Below, in pieces: positions 1 through 8,338 of a stretch of DNA of 64,000 nt; position 1 is the stretch's first letter, and each line of letters opens with the position of its first letter. The notes beneath the pieces were generated by a model. That model was not told where the DNA came from, did no database searches, and was given only the letters and a program-made list of their open reading frames with translations. This DNA comes from Pseudomonadota bacterium (GTDB lineage Bacteria; Pseudomonadota; Alphaproteobacteria; Rhizobiales; Rhizobiaceae), in contig JAEXYH010000030.1 of the NCBI GenBank assembly GCA_023451735.1, positions 19,358 through 83,357 of the forward strand, written 5' to 3'. The translations under genes and the position numbers were made by a program.

Positions 1-382
1 CCGGCGGTACCGCGAAAAAAACCGAGTACAGAAATGGAGAGGCTACAAGGACCGCATCGGTGATGCCGCCCTGCACCTGCCAGCTCAAGAGCTTGCCGGT
101 ATATCGGGTGAACCCCTTCACGTTCCTCAGCATCCAGGCCGTCTGATCCGACGGGTTTTCCTTGATGCGCCTGTAGTCTGGTGTCGCCAGGGTCTCAGGA
201 GCCTCCATGTCGTACACAGCCAGATAGCCAGCGTTGTCGCGCGCCGCGTAACGCTGCGCCCCGATGAAGCCCGGAGCCTGCATGCGGATCGGAATGTGGT
301 GGTTGTCGTACCAGGAATTGAATTCCGGCTCCCATTCTTGGGACGGTGTCATTTCGGAAAATAGAACTGCGCCAATTGTCAT
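1..382 (-). CDS. EthD-like dimeric alpha/beta-barrel protein (partial)
   Basis: The reading frame begins with ATG at 382 and runs off the left edge after 127 codons, so the C-terminus is missing. The protein starts MTIGAVLFSEM and contains a WYDNHHIPIRMQ segment. A Trp-Tyr-x-x-His-His-Ile-Pro stretch near residues 22-29 is typical of EthD and related small ferredoxin-fold proteins that act in catabolic pathways. It lies 30 bp downstream of the enamidase gene on the same strand and is probably the last gene I can see of that operon. Its substrate cannot be deduced. The family call rests on the N-terminal motif only. Confidence 0.6.
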   Translation of the reverse strand, partial: MTIGAVLFSEMTPSQEWEPEFNSWYDNHHIPIRMQAPGFIGAQRYAARDNAGYLAVYDMEAPETLATPDYRRIKENPSDQTAWMLRNVKGFTRYTGKLLSWQVQGGITDAVLVASPFLYSVFFAVPP

Positions 383-412
383 CGTATCACTCGCTCATGG
401 GCCGGTCAGTAT

Positions 413-1609
413 TCAGTGCGCGGCACCGTCAAATTTCTGGATGATGTTGGAACGGGCGGTGCGAACATTGCGGATACCGCGCGGCGTGTTTCTGCTGGCG
501 CCGACGAAGCGCGGAATGCCGGCGGTGACCACGGCCGAAATGGCCGGAATATCGCCATTCAGGATCGCCGAATAAGCGTCCGATCTGGATCCACCGGCAC
601 CTGCGTCAAGGAGGATGACATCTGCATCCCGCCCCGGTGCAAGGAAGCCCGAATTCAGATTGAACCGCCGTGCATTGTTGCCGGTCGCCGCGGCCACGGC
701 GACTTCGGGACGCATGCCGCCAAGCGCGACGAGGTGGGTGATCGTGTAAAGGATCCCTAAGGGCATGATGCCGGAACCGGTCGGTGTATCCGTGGCGATC
801 AGCAGGCGATCCAGCGTGTCGGTCTTGGCCATCTTGTCGGCGATCAACAGAGCCGTGCGCAGATTTCCGGCCGTGCAAAGCTGCATGGCGACGTTCGTCT
901 CGTGGATCAGCCGGTCGAAGCCTTCCTCGGGGATCGCGACAGGACCACCGTTGACGTGAAACGAGATGTCCGGCTGCATGGCGACAAGATGTTCCGCCCA
1001 GATCCCGGAAGATCCGGGTATGGATGCGCCTCCCGTATGCACCATCGATATCAGTCCGTAGGCGCGTGCGCTGTTGATCAGCGGAGCGTAGTCATAGGGC
1101 GTGTCGAATGCGCCAAAACCCGCCTTGACCAGCTTTAGGCCAAGACCCGCCATTTCGGCGATGTCTGCATCCATCAGACCGGGCTCGAGGATCAGCGCGC
1201 CGGCGTGGACCTTCATCCCGCCTGGGCGGTAGGTCTCGAAGCATTTCATTGCCGCCAGGGCGAGGGCTTTCACGCCGGCGGGATCTTTCGGACGCCCCGG
1301 TGTGTGGACCTCGGAGGCGGAGATCGCGGTCGTGACGCCTCCATGCACGTAGCTCTCAAGGAAGCCTACGGTCTTCTGCCGAGGCGTGTAGTCGCCGAAG
1401 GTGATATGCACATGGGAATCGATCAGCCCGGGGGCAGCCATGGCGCCCGCTGCATCGATCACCACGTCGGCCTTGTCGATCAACGCGTCGTCTACATTGC
1501 CCACGGCCCGGATGATGCCGTTTTCCATGTAGATCGCTCCGGCCTCGAGGAGCGGTGAAGCCAGATCTCCCGTGAACATCCGTCCCGCATTAACGATGGC
1601 AGTCTTCAT
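413..1609 (-). CDS. Enamidase-type amidohydrolase
   Basis: A 398-residue metal-dependent amidohydrolase closely resembling enamidase of anaerobic nicotinate degradation (6-oxo-1,4,5,6-tetrahydronicotinate to 2-formylglutarate plus ammonia). Diagnostic segments are GLIDSHVHITFGDYTPRQKT with the HxH metal ligands, HGGVTTAIS, GRPKDPAGVKALAL, MVHTGGASIPGSS, HVNGGP, ATDTPTGSG, and the C-terminal SRNTP motif. I recall the same blocks from the Eubacterium barkeri enzyme. ATG 1609 is chosen over the upstream TTG (1630) because GGAGG stands 5 bp before it. It sits 17 bp after the DUF1185 gene in a putative N-heterocycle catabolic operon. The fold and general reaction are well supported; the exact cyclic enamide substrate is inferred. 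Confidence 0.85.
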   Translation of the reverse strand: MKTAIVNAGRMFTGDLASPLLEAGAIYMENGIIRAVGNVDDALIDKADVVIDAAGAMAAPGLIDSHVHITFGDYTPRQKTVGFLESYVHGGVTTAISASEVHTPGRPKDPAGVKALALAAMKCFETYRPGGMKVHAGALILEPGLMDADIAEMAGLGLKLVKAGFGAFDTPYDYAPLINSARAYGLISMVHTGGASIPGSSGIWAEHLVAMQPDISFHVNGGPVAIPEEGFDRLIHETNVAMQLCTAGNLRTALLIADKMAKTDTLDRLLIATDTPTGSGIMPLGILYTITHLVALGGMRPEVAVAAATGNNARRFNLNSGFLAPGRDADVILLDAGAGGSRSDAYSAILNGDIPAISAVVTAGIPRFVGASRNTPRGIRNVRTARSNIIQKFDGAAH

Positions 1610-1626
1610 ATCGGCCTCCGCAGATT

Positions 1627-2208
1627 TCAAGCAACACTGGCTTTGCGTGCTGCGACTTCCTCGTGCGTCAGCCCGCCCACTCGCCAGTTGAGTCGCCTGC
1701 CGCTCGATGCGCAGAAAATGATGGCAATCTCGTCATCCTTTGGCCCACCGGGCACGGTGATGGTCATGCCGTCGTAGTGCGAGCGGACGTAAACGTCGTC
1801 TTTGTGGTTCATCGGAATGTCGATCGTCGTGCCGGGCGCGGCGATCTTCTGGAACGAGGAAATCCATGCTTCGGCGCCGCCAATGGCCTCACGCACCGGG
1901 TTTGCGAAGACCGTCGTCAGCAGAGCATTGGCATGCTCCTGCTCGCCGGCAAGACCGACGAGGCCGCCCTTTCCGTAGCCCTCGACGGCAAACTCGCCCA
2001 TGACCTTGACGAGCATACGCCCAACCTTGTGGCCCAGGTCGCGGCTGGCGTCGATCAGCGGTTGAAGGTCTTCACCCCTGGTTCCCGCCAACGGATTTTC
2101 GACGATAAATATGACGGCAGCCTTGCGCAGGGGCCTTGCCACGCGCATCACACCGTCTTCGAATGTGTCTTCGACCTGGGTGAAGATCTTTCGGATATTC
2201 AGTTCCAT
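1627..2208 (-). CDS. DUF1185 / amino-acid-synthesis family protein
   Basis: A 193-residue protein of the family named AA_synth (PF06684, DUF1185), despite little evidence for amino-acid synthesis. Typical blocks are RKAAVIFIVENPLAG near residue 30, a YGKGGLVGLAGEQEHANALLT segment around residues 80-100, and FCASSGRRLNWRVGGLT near the C-terminus. Members are often encoded beside amidohydrolases and flavin monooxygenases in rhizobial and Bordetella catabolic loci. ATG 2208 begins the conserved part; an in-frame ATG at 2226 is the alternative. It stands between the monooxygenase and enamidase genes, which suggests a step in the same pathway, perhaps hydrolysis or isomerisation of a cyclic intermediate. 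That role is inference. Confidence 0.75.
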   Translation of the reverse strand: MELNIRKIFTQVEDTFEDGVMRVARPLRKAAVIFIVENPLAGTRGEDLQPLIDASRDLGHKVGRMLVKVMGEFAVEGYGKGGLVGLAGEQEHANALLTTVFANPVREAIGGAEAWISSFQKIAAPGTTIDIPMNHKDDVYVRSHYDGMTITVPGGPKDDEIAIIFCASSGRRLNWRVGGLTHEEVAARKASVA

Positions 2209-2268
2209 CGTGTTGTCATCCTGCAAACTGTTACTGGAGCGCCAGAGGCGGCGCGGGTCGGGTCTCGA

Positions 2269-3773
2269 TCAGACTAGTGGCGGAAGATCGAGCGCGGAAT
2301 CCACGAGGCTGGTTGCGCGCTTGAAGTCGAAATTGCGGAACACGTTCATCTTCACGAGATGCGACGCTCCTCCGTAAAATTTCTCATACTGCTGGTGGCG
2401 ATTGCCGAATTCCGACCCGATAAAGTCCCACGCAAGTCGCATCAGGGCGATACGATCCCTGGCGCTGGTGGTACCCGAAACATAGTAGCGCTCGATATCC
2501 ACCATGAATTCTGGGACAGCCACATCCCGGTCGCTCGAGGGAAGCGTGAGCATACCTGCGCCCGTCATCTCGCGCACCATATCGACAAGCTTCGGATTGA
2601 TTTCCGACTGCAATGCCATAACTGAGTAGAGTGCCGTCTTCGACGGCCACAGAACGCCCTTGTCGTCGAACTCCGCCACAGCTTCCTGCGCCTTCAGCAT
2701 CGTATCGACGATCGACACGTAAGAGGCAAGTTCACCCATGGTGACCATCAGCGGAGGATTCTTGTCGTGGCCGGTAACCTCGTTCATCCGTTTGGCCAGA
2801 CCCGACAGAAAGCGCAGTTTTGTCGCGTAGCGCGCTTGGGCCTGCAGGTTGCCATAAAGATGAGCAGGCGTCTGCCACCATTGCTGGAAGGTCACGTCGA
2901 GGTTCTTGTATGCGAAAACGTGTTCCCACGGCACAAAAACGTCCTCAAAAACCACAAAGCTATCGCTCTCGTCGAATCTCGCGGTCAACGGGTATTCGTT
3001 CTGGTCCGCTACATTGATGACATATGGCTTTCGGACATACAGTTTGACCCCCTTTGAAGCCGTCGGGATGGCGACCGAGATCGCGTAGTTCTCCTCGCCC
3101 GGCCGCAAGGGATGAATGCAGCTGAGGTGAATGTAATCCGAAAACACCGCGCCGGTCGCCAACTGTTGGGCACCGGAGATGTAGATGCCGTCTTCGGTCT
3201 CGCGGGTCACGCCGGCGTAAAGCGTCGGGTCAGCCTGTTCGTTGGCCGGCTTGGACCGATCAATCTGCGGCGGCACGATGGCGTAGGTTACATAGGAATG
3301 CGTTGCCCGTAGATGCTCGTAGAACCGAACGACGTTATCGGCGAAGGTCTGTCCGCCGCGCGCAAACACATCGGGTCTGGCGGCAAAACGACAAAGAAAC
3401 CGGCGACGTGATCTGGGGAACGCCCCATCAGTCCGAATGTCAGCTCCGCCCATTTTTCAGACGCGATCCGTTTTGCGCGGAGATCATCGTGCGAGCGTGG
3501 AATCTGGTAAGCGCGCAAGACCGGCTCCCCGTCAACCGGAGATGGATAGGTCATAATGTCCCGGTTTTCAGGGGCGGCGGCGAAGTCGTAGAGCCGAGCG
3601 ATCGACCGGGCAGCGTTTGCAAAAGCGGGATCGGACGTAGGATCGGTGACGAGCTTGCCATCGACGATGATATTGCGCGGATGGGCCCGCAATCCGGCGA
3701 GGAAATCCTCCCCCGTCCTCAATGGCTGTGACGGATAGGCATGAAGGGACTGGGCAAGTACTGATGACCGCAT
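2269..3773 (-). pseudogene. 4-hydroxyphenylacetate 3-hydroxylase family (HpaB-like) FAD monooxygenase, frameshifted
   Basis: Two overlapping frames together give a protein of about 500 residues, the normal length of the HpaB oxygenase family. The N-terminal frame (from ATG 3773) carries SLRTGEDFLAGL-type sequence, the DIMTYPSP and IPRSHDDLRAKR blocks and ends its homology at GRSPDHVAGFF. Homology resumes at once one frame over with CRFAARPDVFARGG, FADNVVRFYEHLR and AIVPPQIDRSK. One base is missing near 3391-3398, in a run read TTTCTTTG on the coding strand. Everything downstream is intact, including the FAD-binding DESDSFVVFEDVFVPWE region. Such enzymes hydroxylate aromatics with reduced flavin supplied by a partner reductase, which is encoded next door. 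Recent mutation or sequencing error are both possible. Confidence 0.85.
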
Positions 3774-3803
3774 ATCGATAACTCTATTTTTGTGGAGATG
3801 GGA

Positions 3804-4295
3804 TTAGGCGGCTTCGACGGAGCGATAGCGACCCTTGAAAAAGATCAGTGGAGAGGTCTTTTCGAATGTCTGATAGGCGATCACGCGGCAGAGAAAAATC
3901 AGATGATCTCCGCCCTCAATGACTTTGAACTTCTCGCATTCAATATGCGCTAGCGCATCATCGAGTAGCGGAACGCCATTGGCGCTCACGCTATGCCGCG
4001 TATTCGTCCACTTGTCAGTGCCTTTGCGCGAAAAGCGGTTGGACAGATCAGCTTGCTCCGCTGTGAGGAAGTTGATGCCGTAAGCATTGGCCCCAACAAA
4101 GGCAGGAAGTGAAAACAGCGTGTTGGTAAGCGAAAACATCACCAGTCCCGGGTCAAGCGAAACCGAGTTGAACGAACTGATGGTAACGCCGACTTTTTCT
4201 GCCTCGCAGCCTATGGTGGTAGCCACAGCTACGCCCGTCGGAAAGTGACCGAAGAGGTCACGGAGCTCCCGGTAATCCATATCGATAGTTCCCAT
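3804..4295 (-). CDS. HpaC-like flavin reductase
   Basis: A 163-residue flavin reductase-domain protein that should reduce FAD or FMN with NAD(P)H for the neighbouring two-component monooxygenase. The conserved pattern is present: FPTGVAVATT near residue 20, GVTISSFNSVSLDPGLVMFSL around residues 35-55, and INFLTAEQADLSNRFS around 75-90, with the late H-x-I-x-x-G-D-H sequence. Length matches the HpaC family. ATG 4295 is used; ATG 4280 with a GGGA nine bases ahead is an equally good start. It is the first gene of the minus-strand operon and lies directly behind the MarR palindrome, so it is probably derepressed when the MarR protein binds its aromatic effector. Confidence 0.8.
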   Translation of the reverse strand: MGTIDMDYRELRDLFGHFPTGVAVATTIGCEAEKVGVTISSFNSVSLDPGLVMFSLTNTLFSLPAFVGANAYGINFLTAEQADLSNRFSRKGTDKWTNTRHSVSANGVPLLDDALAHIECEKFKVIEGGDHLIFLCRVIAYQTFEKTSPLIFFKGRYRSVEAA

Positions 4296-4309
4296 GTATC
4301 TTTATTTAT

Positions 4310-4328
4310 TAGCTACATGATGTAGCTA
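4310..4328. promoter_or_regulatory. MarR-type operator palindrome
   Basis: Between the divergent flavin reductase and marR genes is a perfect 19-bp inverted repeat, TAGCTACAT-G-ATGTAGCTA. The right arm continues so that ATGTAGCTACAT (4320-4331) is itself a perfect 12-bp palindrome, giving two overlapping dyads. Size and symmetry suit a MarR dimer. The position, 15 bp upstream of the flavin reductase start, suits repression of the catabolic operon. Confidence 0.65.
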
Positions 4329-4400
4329 CATTTGGTATATGTCAATTCAGATTGGTTCCCTGTTTGACTTTTTTTTGCTACGCGTCGGCGGCGGCTTTAT

Positions 4401-4976
4401 GTGTGCCGCTCAATGCTCGTGGAGTGCGTCGGATTGACTAGTCGGAAGAAACAAGAACGCTCTATTTTTCCGCCAGTAACGGTCACGCTGCCGGATCACC
4501 TTGATGACGGGTCCTGTCAGGATTTTCGTCACTCCATTTACCTTTTTGTGCATGCCGCCTCTCGCCTCGCCGAAATGCGATCCGCATTTGCTCAAGAAAT
4601 TTCTGTCACTCCGAACCAGTTCCTGATCCTCATGTGCATCGCCTATCAGGCCGATGACGAAGGCCTAACTGTTGCTGCAATCGCTGCCGAACTCGGGCTG
4701 GCATCGACGCATGTCACCACGGATGTCGGCAGGCTGGCTAACAGGGGATTAGTGGAGAAGCGGCCGAACGAGGCCGACAAGCGGAGCGTGCTGGTCAGCC
4801 TAACCGACGGAGGTCGCGACACTATTAATAAAGTCGCTCCGCTCCTGCAGGAAATCAACGATATCCTGTTTCGAGACATAAGCGTTGAGGAACGTCGCGC
4901 GGTTGCAATCGTGTCCGAAAAACTCATCCGGAATTCTGAACGAGCTGCTGCGGAGTTACGGATTCGTGGTATCTAA
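4401..4976 (+). CDS. MarR family transcriptional regulator
   Basis: A 191-residue MarR protein. The winged-helix core runs from about residue 75 to 145, with LTVAAIAAELGLASTHVTTDVGRLANRGLVEKRPNEADKRSVLVSLTDGG, the standard recognition helix and wing with the D-x-R pattern. It is divergent from the monooxygenase/enamidase operon and separated from it by the 4310-4328 palindrome, the usual arrangement for a phenolic-compound-responsive repressor such as HpaR. An N-terminal extension of about 30 residues precedes the conserved region. A later ATG or GTG may be the true start; ATG 4401 has no clear Shine-Dalgarno sequence. Confidence 0.85.
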   Translation: MCRSMLVECVGLTSRKKQERSIFPPVTVTLPDHLDDGSCQDFRHSIYLFVHAASRLAEMRSAFAQEISVTPNQFLILMCIAYQADDEGLTVAAIAAELGLASTHVTTDVGRLANRGLVEKRPNEADKRSVLVSLTDGGRDTINKVAPLLQEINDILFRDISVEERRAVAIVSEKLIRNSERAAAELRIRGI

Positions 4977-5434
4977 CCCCGGGCCGTACGTTAACGGTTT
5001 TAATGGGGCCCGAACCAGCGATCTGCGCAAACACGAAAGAGTAGCGGTTCCCGCGATGAGCGGTCATCGATTGCTCTTATCTGATGCTAAATTCAACTGG
5101 CATAGATTCAGAGTAATGCCATCGCGGTAAAAGGATCATCCCACTCAATCATGTTTGCCACTCAAGGCGGAAACGTCCAGTCCGTGGCCGCGTGCAATGC
5201 GGACAGCTGCCTAGACATCCTCCACTGACCGGCATTCAACAACCGCCGCGGTCTGCGTGTACGAGATTGCGCTCCACAGACTCTGCCTCGGAGAAAGACT
5301 TACGCCCTTTCCTAAAGAGACCGGCCCGATATATGCAGTTTTCAACTGCGAATAAAGATCGTCGTTCCGGGCCAGGTTCAATCGATAGACATTTCGAGCG
5401 TGTTACGAGCTTCAGAAGCCCGCTATGGCTGCCG
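4977..5434. other. Intergenic region without a supported gene
   Basis: About 460 bp between convergent genes. Short open frames occur on both strands, but none shows a ribosome-binding site with protein-like composition. I see no hairpin followed by a T tract. Confidence 0.5.
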
Positions 5435-5842
5435 TCACTCAAGCCCGACCTGCTGTTTGAAACTGGAAAGGCACCAGAAATCCGACCAGTGGCGGATACG
5501 GCCTTTCTCGAAAGTTACGACCGCAGCGGCGCGGAGGGAAAACCGCCTGCCGGTCGCCGGATAGTCGAAAAAACCGCCGGCCTGGGTCGCGCTCATGATC
5601 CATTCGGCACCACCGCGATGCTGGTCTGCCACGATGGAAACTATCGTCATCGTGAAGTCGGGCATGGCTGCCCAGGTTTCAAGCCAGAATTTCTTCATTT
5701 CCGAATGTCCCCGCGCGACCGCGTCGAACGGCACGTCCTCAAACATGCCGTCGCTCAGAAAAAGCGCGGCCAGCCGGTCGGCGTCGTGGCTGGACTGAAA
5801 CTCCGCGGCCCGTTCAATCAGACCGATATGCTCTGCCGTCAT
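5435..5842 (-). CDS. SnoaL-like (NTF2 fold) protein
   Basis: A 135-residue protein of the SnoaL/ketosteroid-isomerase-like NTF2 superfamily. It shows the helical start (EHIGLIERAAEFQSSHDADRLAALF), then LSDGMFEDVPFDAVARGHSEMKKFW, and a C-terminal sheet ending GRIRHWSDFWCLSSF, which is the usual order. ATG 5842 is chosen over 5872 because AAGGGGA lies just upstream. Members isomerise or hydrolyse small polar substrates, or have lost catalysis; the substrate is not visible here. It is followed upstream on the same strand by the ankyrin protein and an alpha/beta-hydrolase, with short gaps that suggest one transcript. Confidence 0.7.
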   Translation of the reverse strand: MTAEHIGLIERAAEFQSSHDADRLAALFLSDGMFEDVPFDAVARGHSEMKKFWLETWAAMPDFTMTIVSIVADQHRGGAEWIMSATQAGGFFDYPATGRRFSLRAAAVVTFEKGRIRHWSDFWCLSSFKQQVGLE

Positions 5843-5890
5843 GTCATTCCCCTTGGGGTTTCGAAAAGGCAATCGCCGACGGTTTGCTGA

Positions 5891-6895
5891 TCAGCTCGTC
5901 TCGGCTTCATCGAGAAAGCTGGCAATATCGTCATACCCATAGAGTAGCGCCAATTGCCGCGGCGTCAGGCCAGTGTGGGTCTGCAGGTCGAGGCGCGCGC
6001 CGGCCTTGGCGAGCGCTCGCGCAGCCTCCAGATGGCCGTGCCAGACTGCATCATGGAGTGCCGTCAATCCGTTATAAGGGCCTTGTGCGTCGAGTTCAGC
6101 AAGCGGAACACGGTCAGTCTCCGTCAGAAGCGCTTCGATCATTCGAGAATCTCCGAAGAAAGCCGCTTCATGCAGCGGTGTTCCTCGCATCAGTCCGATG
6201 ACCCGGCGCGGATCCGCGCCGGATGAAAGCAGAAGGCGGACAATGTCGCCGTGCCCTTCCCTCACTGCGATGCCGAGCGGCGTGTAGCCGTCTTCGACGC
6301 TGCCGGCAATCGGCAGTCTCTCGTTGACGTTGGCGCCATAGGCTATCAGTGTCTCCACCGCGGTACGATCGCCTGACTTTGCCGCTGCTACCAGCGTCGC
6401 CCCCTGGACGTGCTCAGCAACGATTGCAATCCTTTCCTCGATCAGTCTGGCAATCTCGTGCAGCTTGTCATCCTGCGCCAGTTGCAGCGCCGTCTGTTGC
6501 CAATGGTTGGTGATCTTTGTCCTGGCACCGCGGTCCAGAAGCAGCCTCACAGCGTCTTGCTGCTTATGCAGGACCGCGTCCATCAGCGCCGTATTGCCCA
6601 GAACAGGCGACTGCTGGTCGATGAAGGCGCCAGCCTCGAGCAGGAGTAAAATGACATCGGCATTGCCGGATTGCGCAGCCTTGTGAAGCGCGGTCGCCCC
6701 CATGCTCGGTTCAAGCGCCAGCACGTCGGCGCCTGCCGATAGAAGCAGATTGACCATCTGTGCCTGCCCGAGCCCGGCAGCCACCATCAATGGCGCTAGT
6801 CCGTCCGCGCCACGACAGTTGACATCTGCATTCGAGCGAAGTGCATCGGTTGCAAGTGCAAGGTCTCCAGAGCGGATAGCGACGTCCAGGGCCAT
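5891..6895 (-). CDS. Ankyrin repeat protein
   Basis: A 334-residue protein made almost entirely of ankyrin repeats, about eight or nine 33-residue units. Clear units include DGLAPLMVAAGLGQAQMVN, GATALHKAAQSGNADVILL, GNTALMDAVLHKQQDAVRL, DGYTPLGIAVREGHGDIVRL, GTPLHEAAFFGDSRMIEA and GLTALHDAVWHGHLEAARA. It has no signal peptide or membrane segment, so it is probably a cytoplasmic protein-binding scaffold. It starts one base after the stop of the preceding alpha/beta-hydrolase gene, so the two are almost certainly cotranslated. Bacterial ankyrin proteins are often chaperone-like partners of a neighbouring enzyme; that idea is inference here. Confidence 0.85.
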   Translation of the reverse strand: MALDVAIRSGDLALATDALRSNADVNCRGADGLAPLMVAAGLGQAQMVNLLLSAGADVLALEPSMGATALHKAAQSGNADVILLLLEAGAFIDQQSPVLGNTALMDAVLHKQQDAVRLLLDRGARTKITNHWQQTALQLAQDDKLHEIARLIEERIAIVAEHVQGATLVAAAKSGDRTAVETLIAYGANVNERLPIAGSVEDGYTPLGIAVREGHGDIVRLLLSSGADPRRVIGLMRGTPLHEAAFFGDSRMIEALLTETDRVPLAELDAQGPYNGLTALHDAVWHGHLEAARALAKAGARLDLQTHTGLTPRQLALLYGYDDIASFLDEAETS

Positions 6896-6896
6896 C

Positions 6897-7895
6897 TTAA
6901 CGCTCCTTTGGAAACTGTGCGGTCAAAAATTTGACCAGTTCCGTATTGATCTGGTCGCTTGCCTCATGCTGCAACCAGTGCCCTGCATCATTTACCCTGA
7001 TGATATCGGTAAGGCCGGGCTGCACGGCCTTGAAATCCTCAAATTTCGGAGCGTCGCCGTGAAAGAATTGGCAGAGCCCGTCCTTTGCACCCCACAGGTA
7101 AAGGCTCGGCTGTCGGATCACGGCATTCTTGAAGGCCACCATGATCTCGAACGTTTGCTGCACCGCGCGGTAGTAGTTCAGGCCAGTGTCGAAGCCGGTC
7201 CGATCGAATGCGTGGATCGTTCGGTCCACATAGCCCGGATCGGCCCAGTCTGGAAGCGGAACAGGTGATGGCCGCAACATATGCCGGGCAGGATCTACCG
7301 GATCCCAACAAGTGCCGGGAGGTGGGCTTTTCGAGAGCCAGTAGAGTATGCTCGGTATGCTATCATGTGCAGGCAAAAACCGCTTTGCCGTGCCGGATTC
7401 CCCGAACGCGAGAGCATAGTAACGCTCGCCGAGGCCGCGCTCTTTGAGGTCATCGTTGAGGCTGGCTTCGCCGCGCGGCGCATAGGGTATGCTCAAACTG
7501 ACCAGTGCATGAAACCGGTCAGGGCGCATCAGCATGGCACGCTGCGCGTGATCGGCACCCCAGTCGTGACCGACCATTGCCGCTCTCTCAATCCCGAGTG
7601 CATCCAGAACCCCAACGAAATCTCCCACAATGTAGGGTGACGTGTAGAGATGGACATCGGTTGGAGCGTAGCTTGCACCGAAGCCTCGCATGTCGATCGC
7701 AATTGCCCGATATCCCGCTGACGCGACGGCCTGCATCTGGCTCCGCCAGGTTTCCGCAGTATCCGGGAAGCCATGGGCAAATAACACGGCCGGACCCTGC
7801 CCCTGCTCAAGGACCCGGAAGACCTCGCCGTTGACTTTGAGCTTCCGGTCGACCAGCGGCCGTTGACCAATGGGACGCGTGAGGTCTGCTGACAT
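6897..7895 (-). CDS. Alpha/beta-hydrolase, soluble epoxide hydrolase type
   Basis: A 332-residue alpha/beta-hydrolase. It has the oxyanion HGFPDTAETW motif, the nucleophile elbow GHDWGAD with Asp as nucleophile, which marks epoxide hydrolase or haloalkane dehalogenase type chemistry, and a C-terminal DAGHWLQHE carrying the catalytic His. Length fits bacterial epoxide hydrolases. ATG 7895 is preceded by AGGAAGG and is preferred over ATG 7943. Its stop is one base before the ankyrin gene. Likely cytoplasmic opening of an epoxide ring or removal of a halogen; the natural substrate is unknown. Confidence 0.8.
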   Translation of the reverse strand: MSADLTRPIGQRPLVDRKLKVNGEVFRVLEQGQGPAVLFAHGFPDTAETWRSQMQAVASAGYRAIAIDMRGFGASYAPTDVHLYTSPYIVGDFVGVLDALGIERAAMVGHDWGADHAQRAMLMRPDRFHALVSLSIPYAPRGEASLNDDLKERGLGERYYALAFGESGTAKRFLPAHDSIPSILYWLSKSPPPGTCWDPVDPARHMLRPSPVPLPDWADPGYVDRTIHAFDRTGFDTGLNYYRAVQQTFEIMVAFKNAVIRQPSLYLWGAKDGLCQFFHGDAPKFEDFKAVQPGLTDIIRVNDAGHWLQHEASDQINTELVKFLTAQFPKER

Positions 7896-8338
7896 CAAAT
7901 TGCCTTCCTGCAAAAGGTGGTCGGTCCTCCGTTGACTGTTCACGGTACGGGTGATTGCTCCGACGCTTGAAAACTATCTCTTGGCAAAATGCCAAAACCT
8001 GCGTGTCGACCTACTCATTTTGTTTCAATCATCGGATGAACTCATCGGGCAGTGGCTAGGTTTCATCGAAAGTGGCGTGGCAATGCCTTGATCCTTGCGC
8101 CACCGGCAGATTCCGCAACTTCTCCAGAACCAATCTACCGCGCCTGGATCGGCTCTGATGGTCATTGTATTGTGCCCGTTGCGACGTGGCGGGGTTTACG
8201 GTTTATCGCACCCATGCCTCTCAATAATTGCGGGAGTGCATCGAAATTGTCCTGTCACTCGCGCAAGCACGGACCACCAATCGCAAAGTCAAAATCGCGG
8301 CACATGCCTTGACCAACGCGGCATGCGCGAACATCTCT
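7896..8338. other. Intergenic region without a supported gene
   Basis: About 440 bp between two alpha/beta-hydrolase genes on the same strand. It must contain the promoter of the 5.4-7.9 kb operon. I could not assign a sigma-70 pair, terminator or operator with confidence. Confidence 0.45.

Noticed and set aside
3385..3400. Programmed ribosomal frameshift in the HpaB-like gene
   Set aside because: HpaB-family genes are not known to use one, and I see no slippery heptamer with a downstream structure; mutation or error is simpler.
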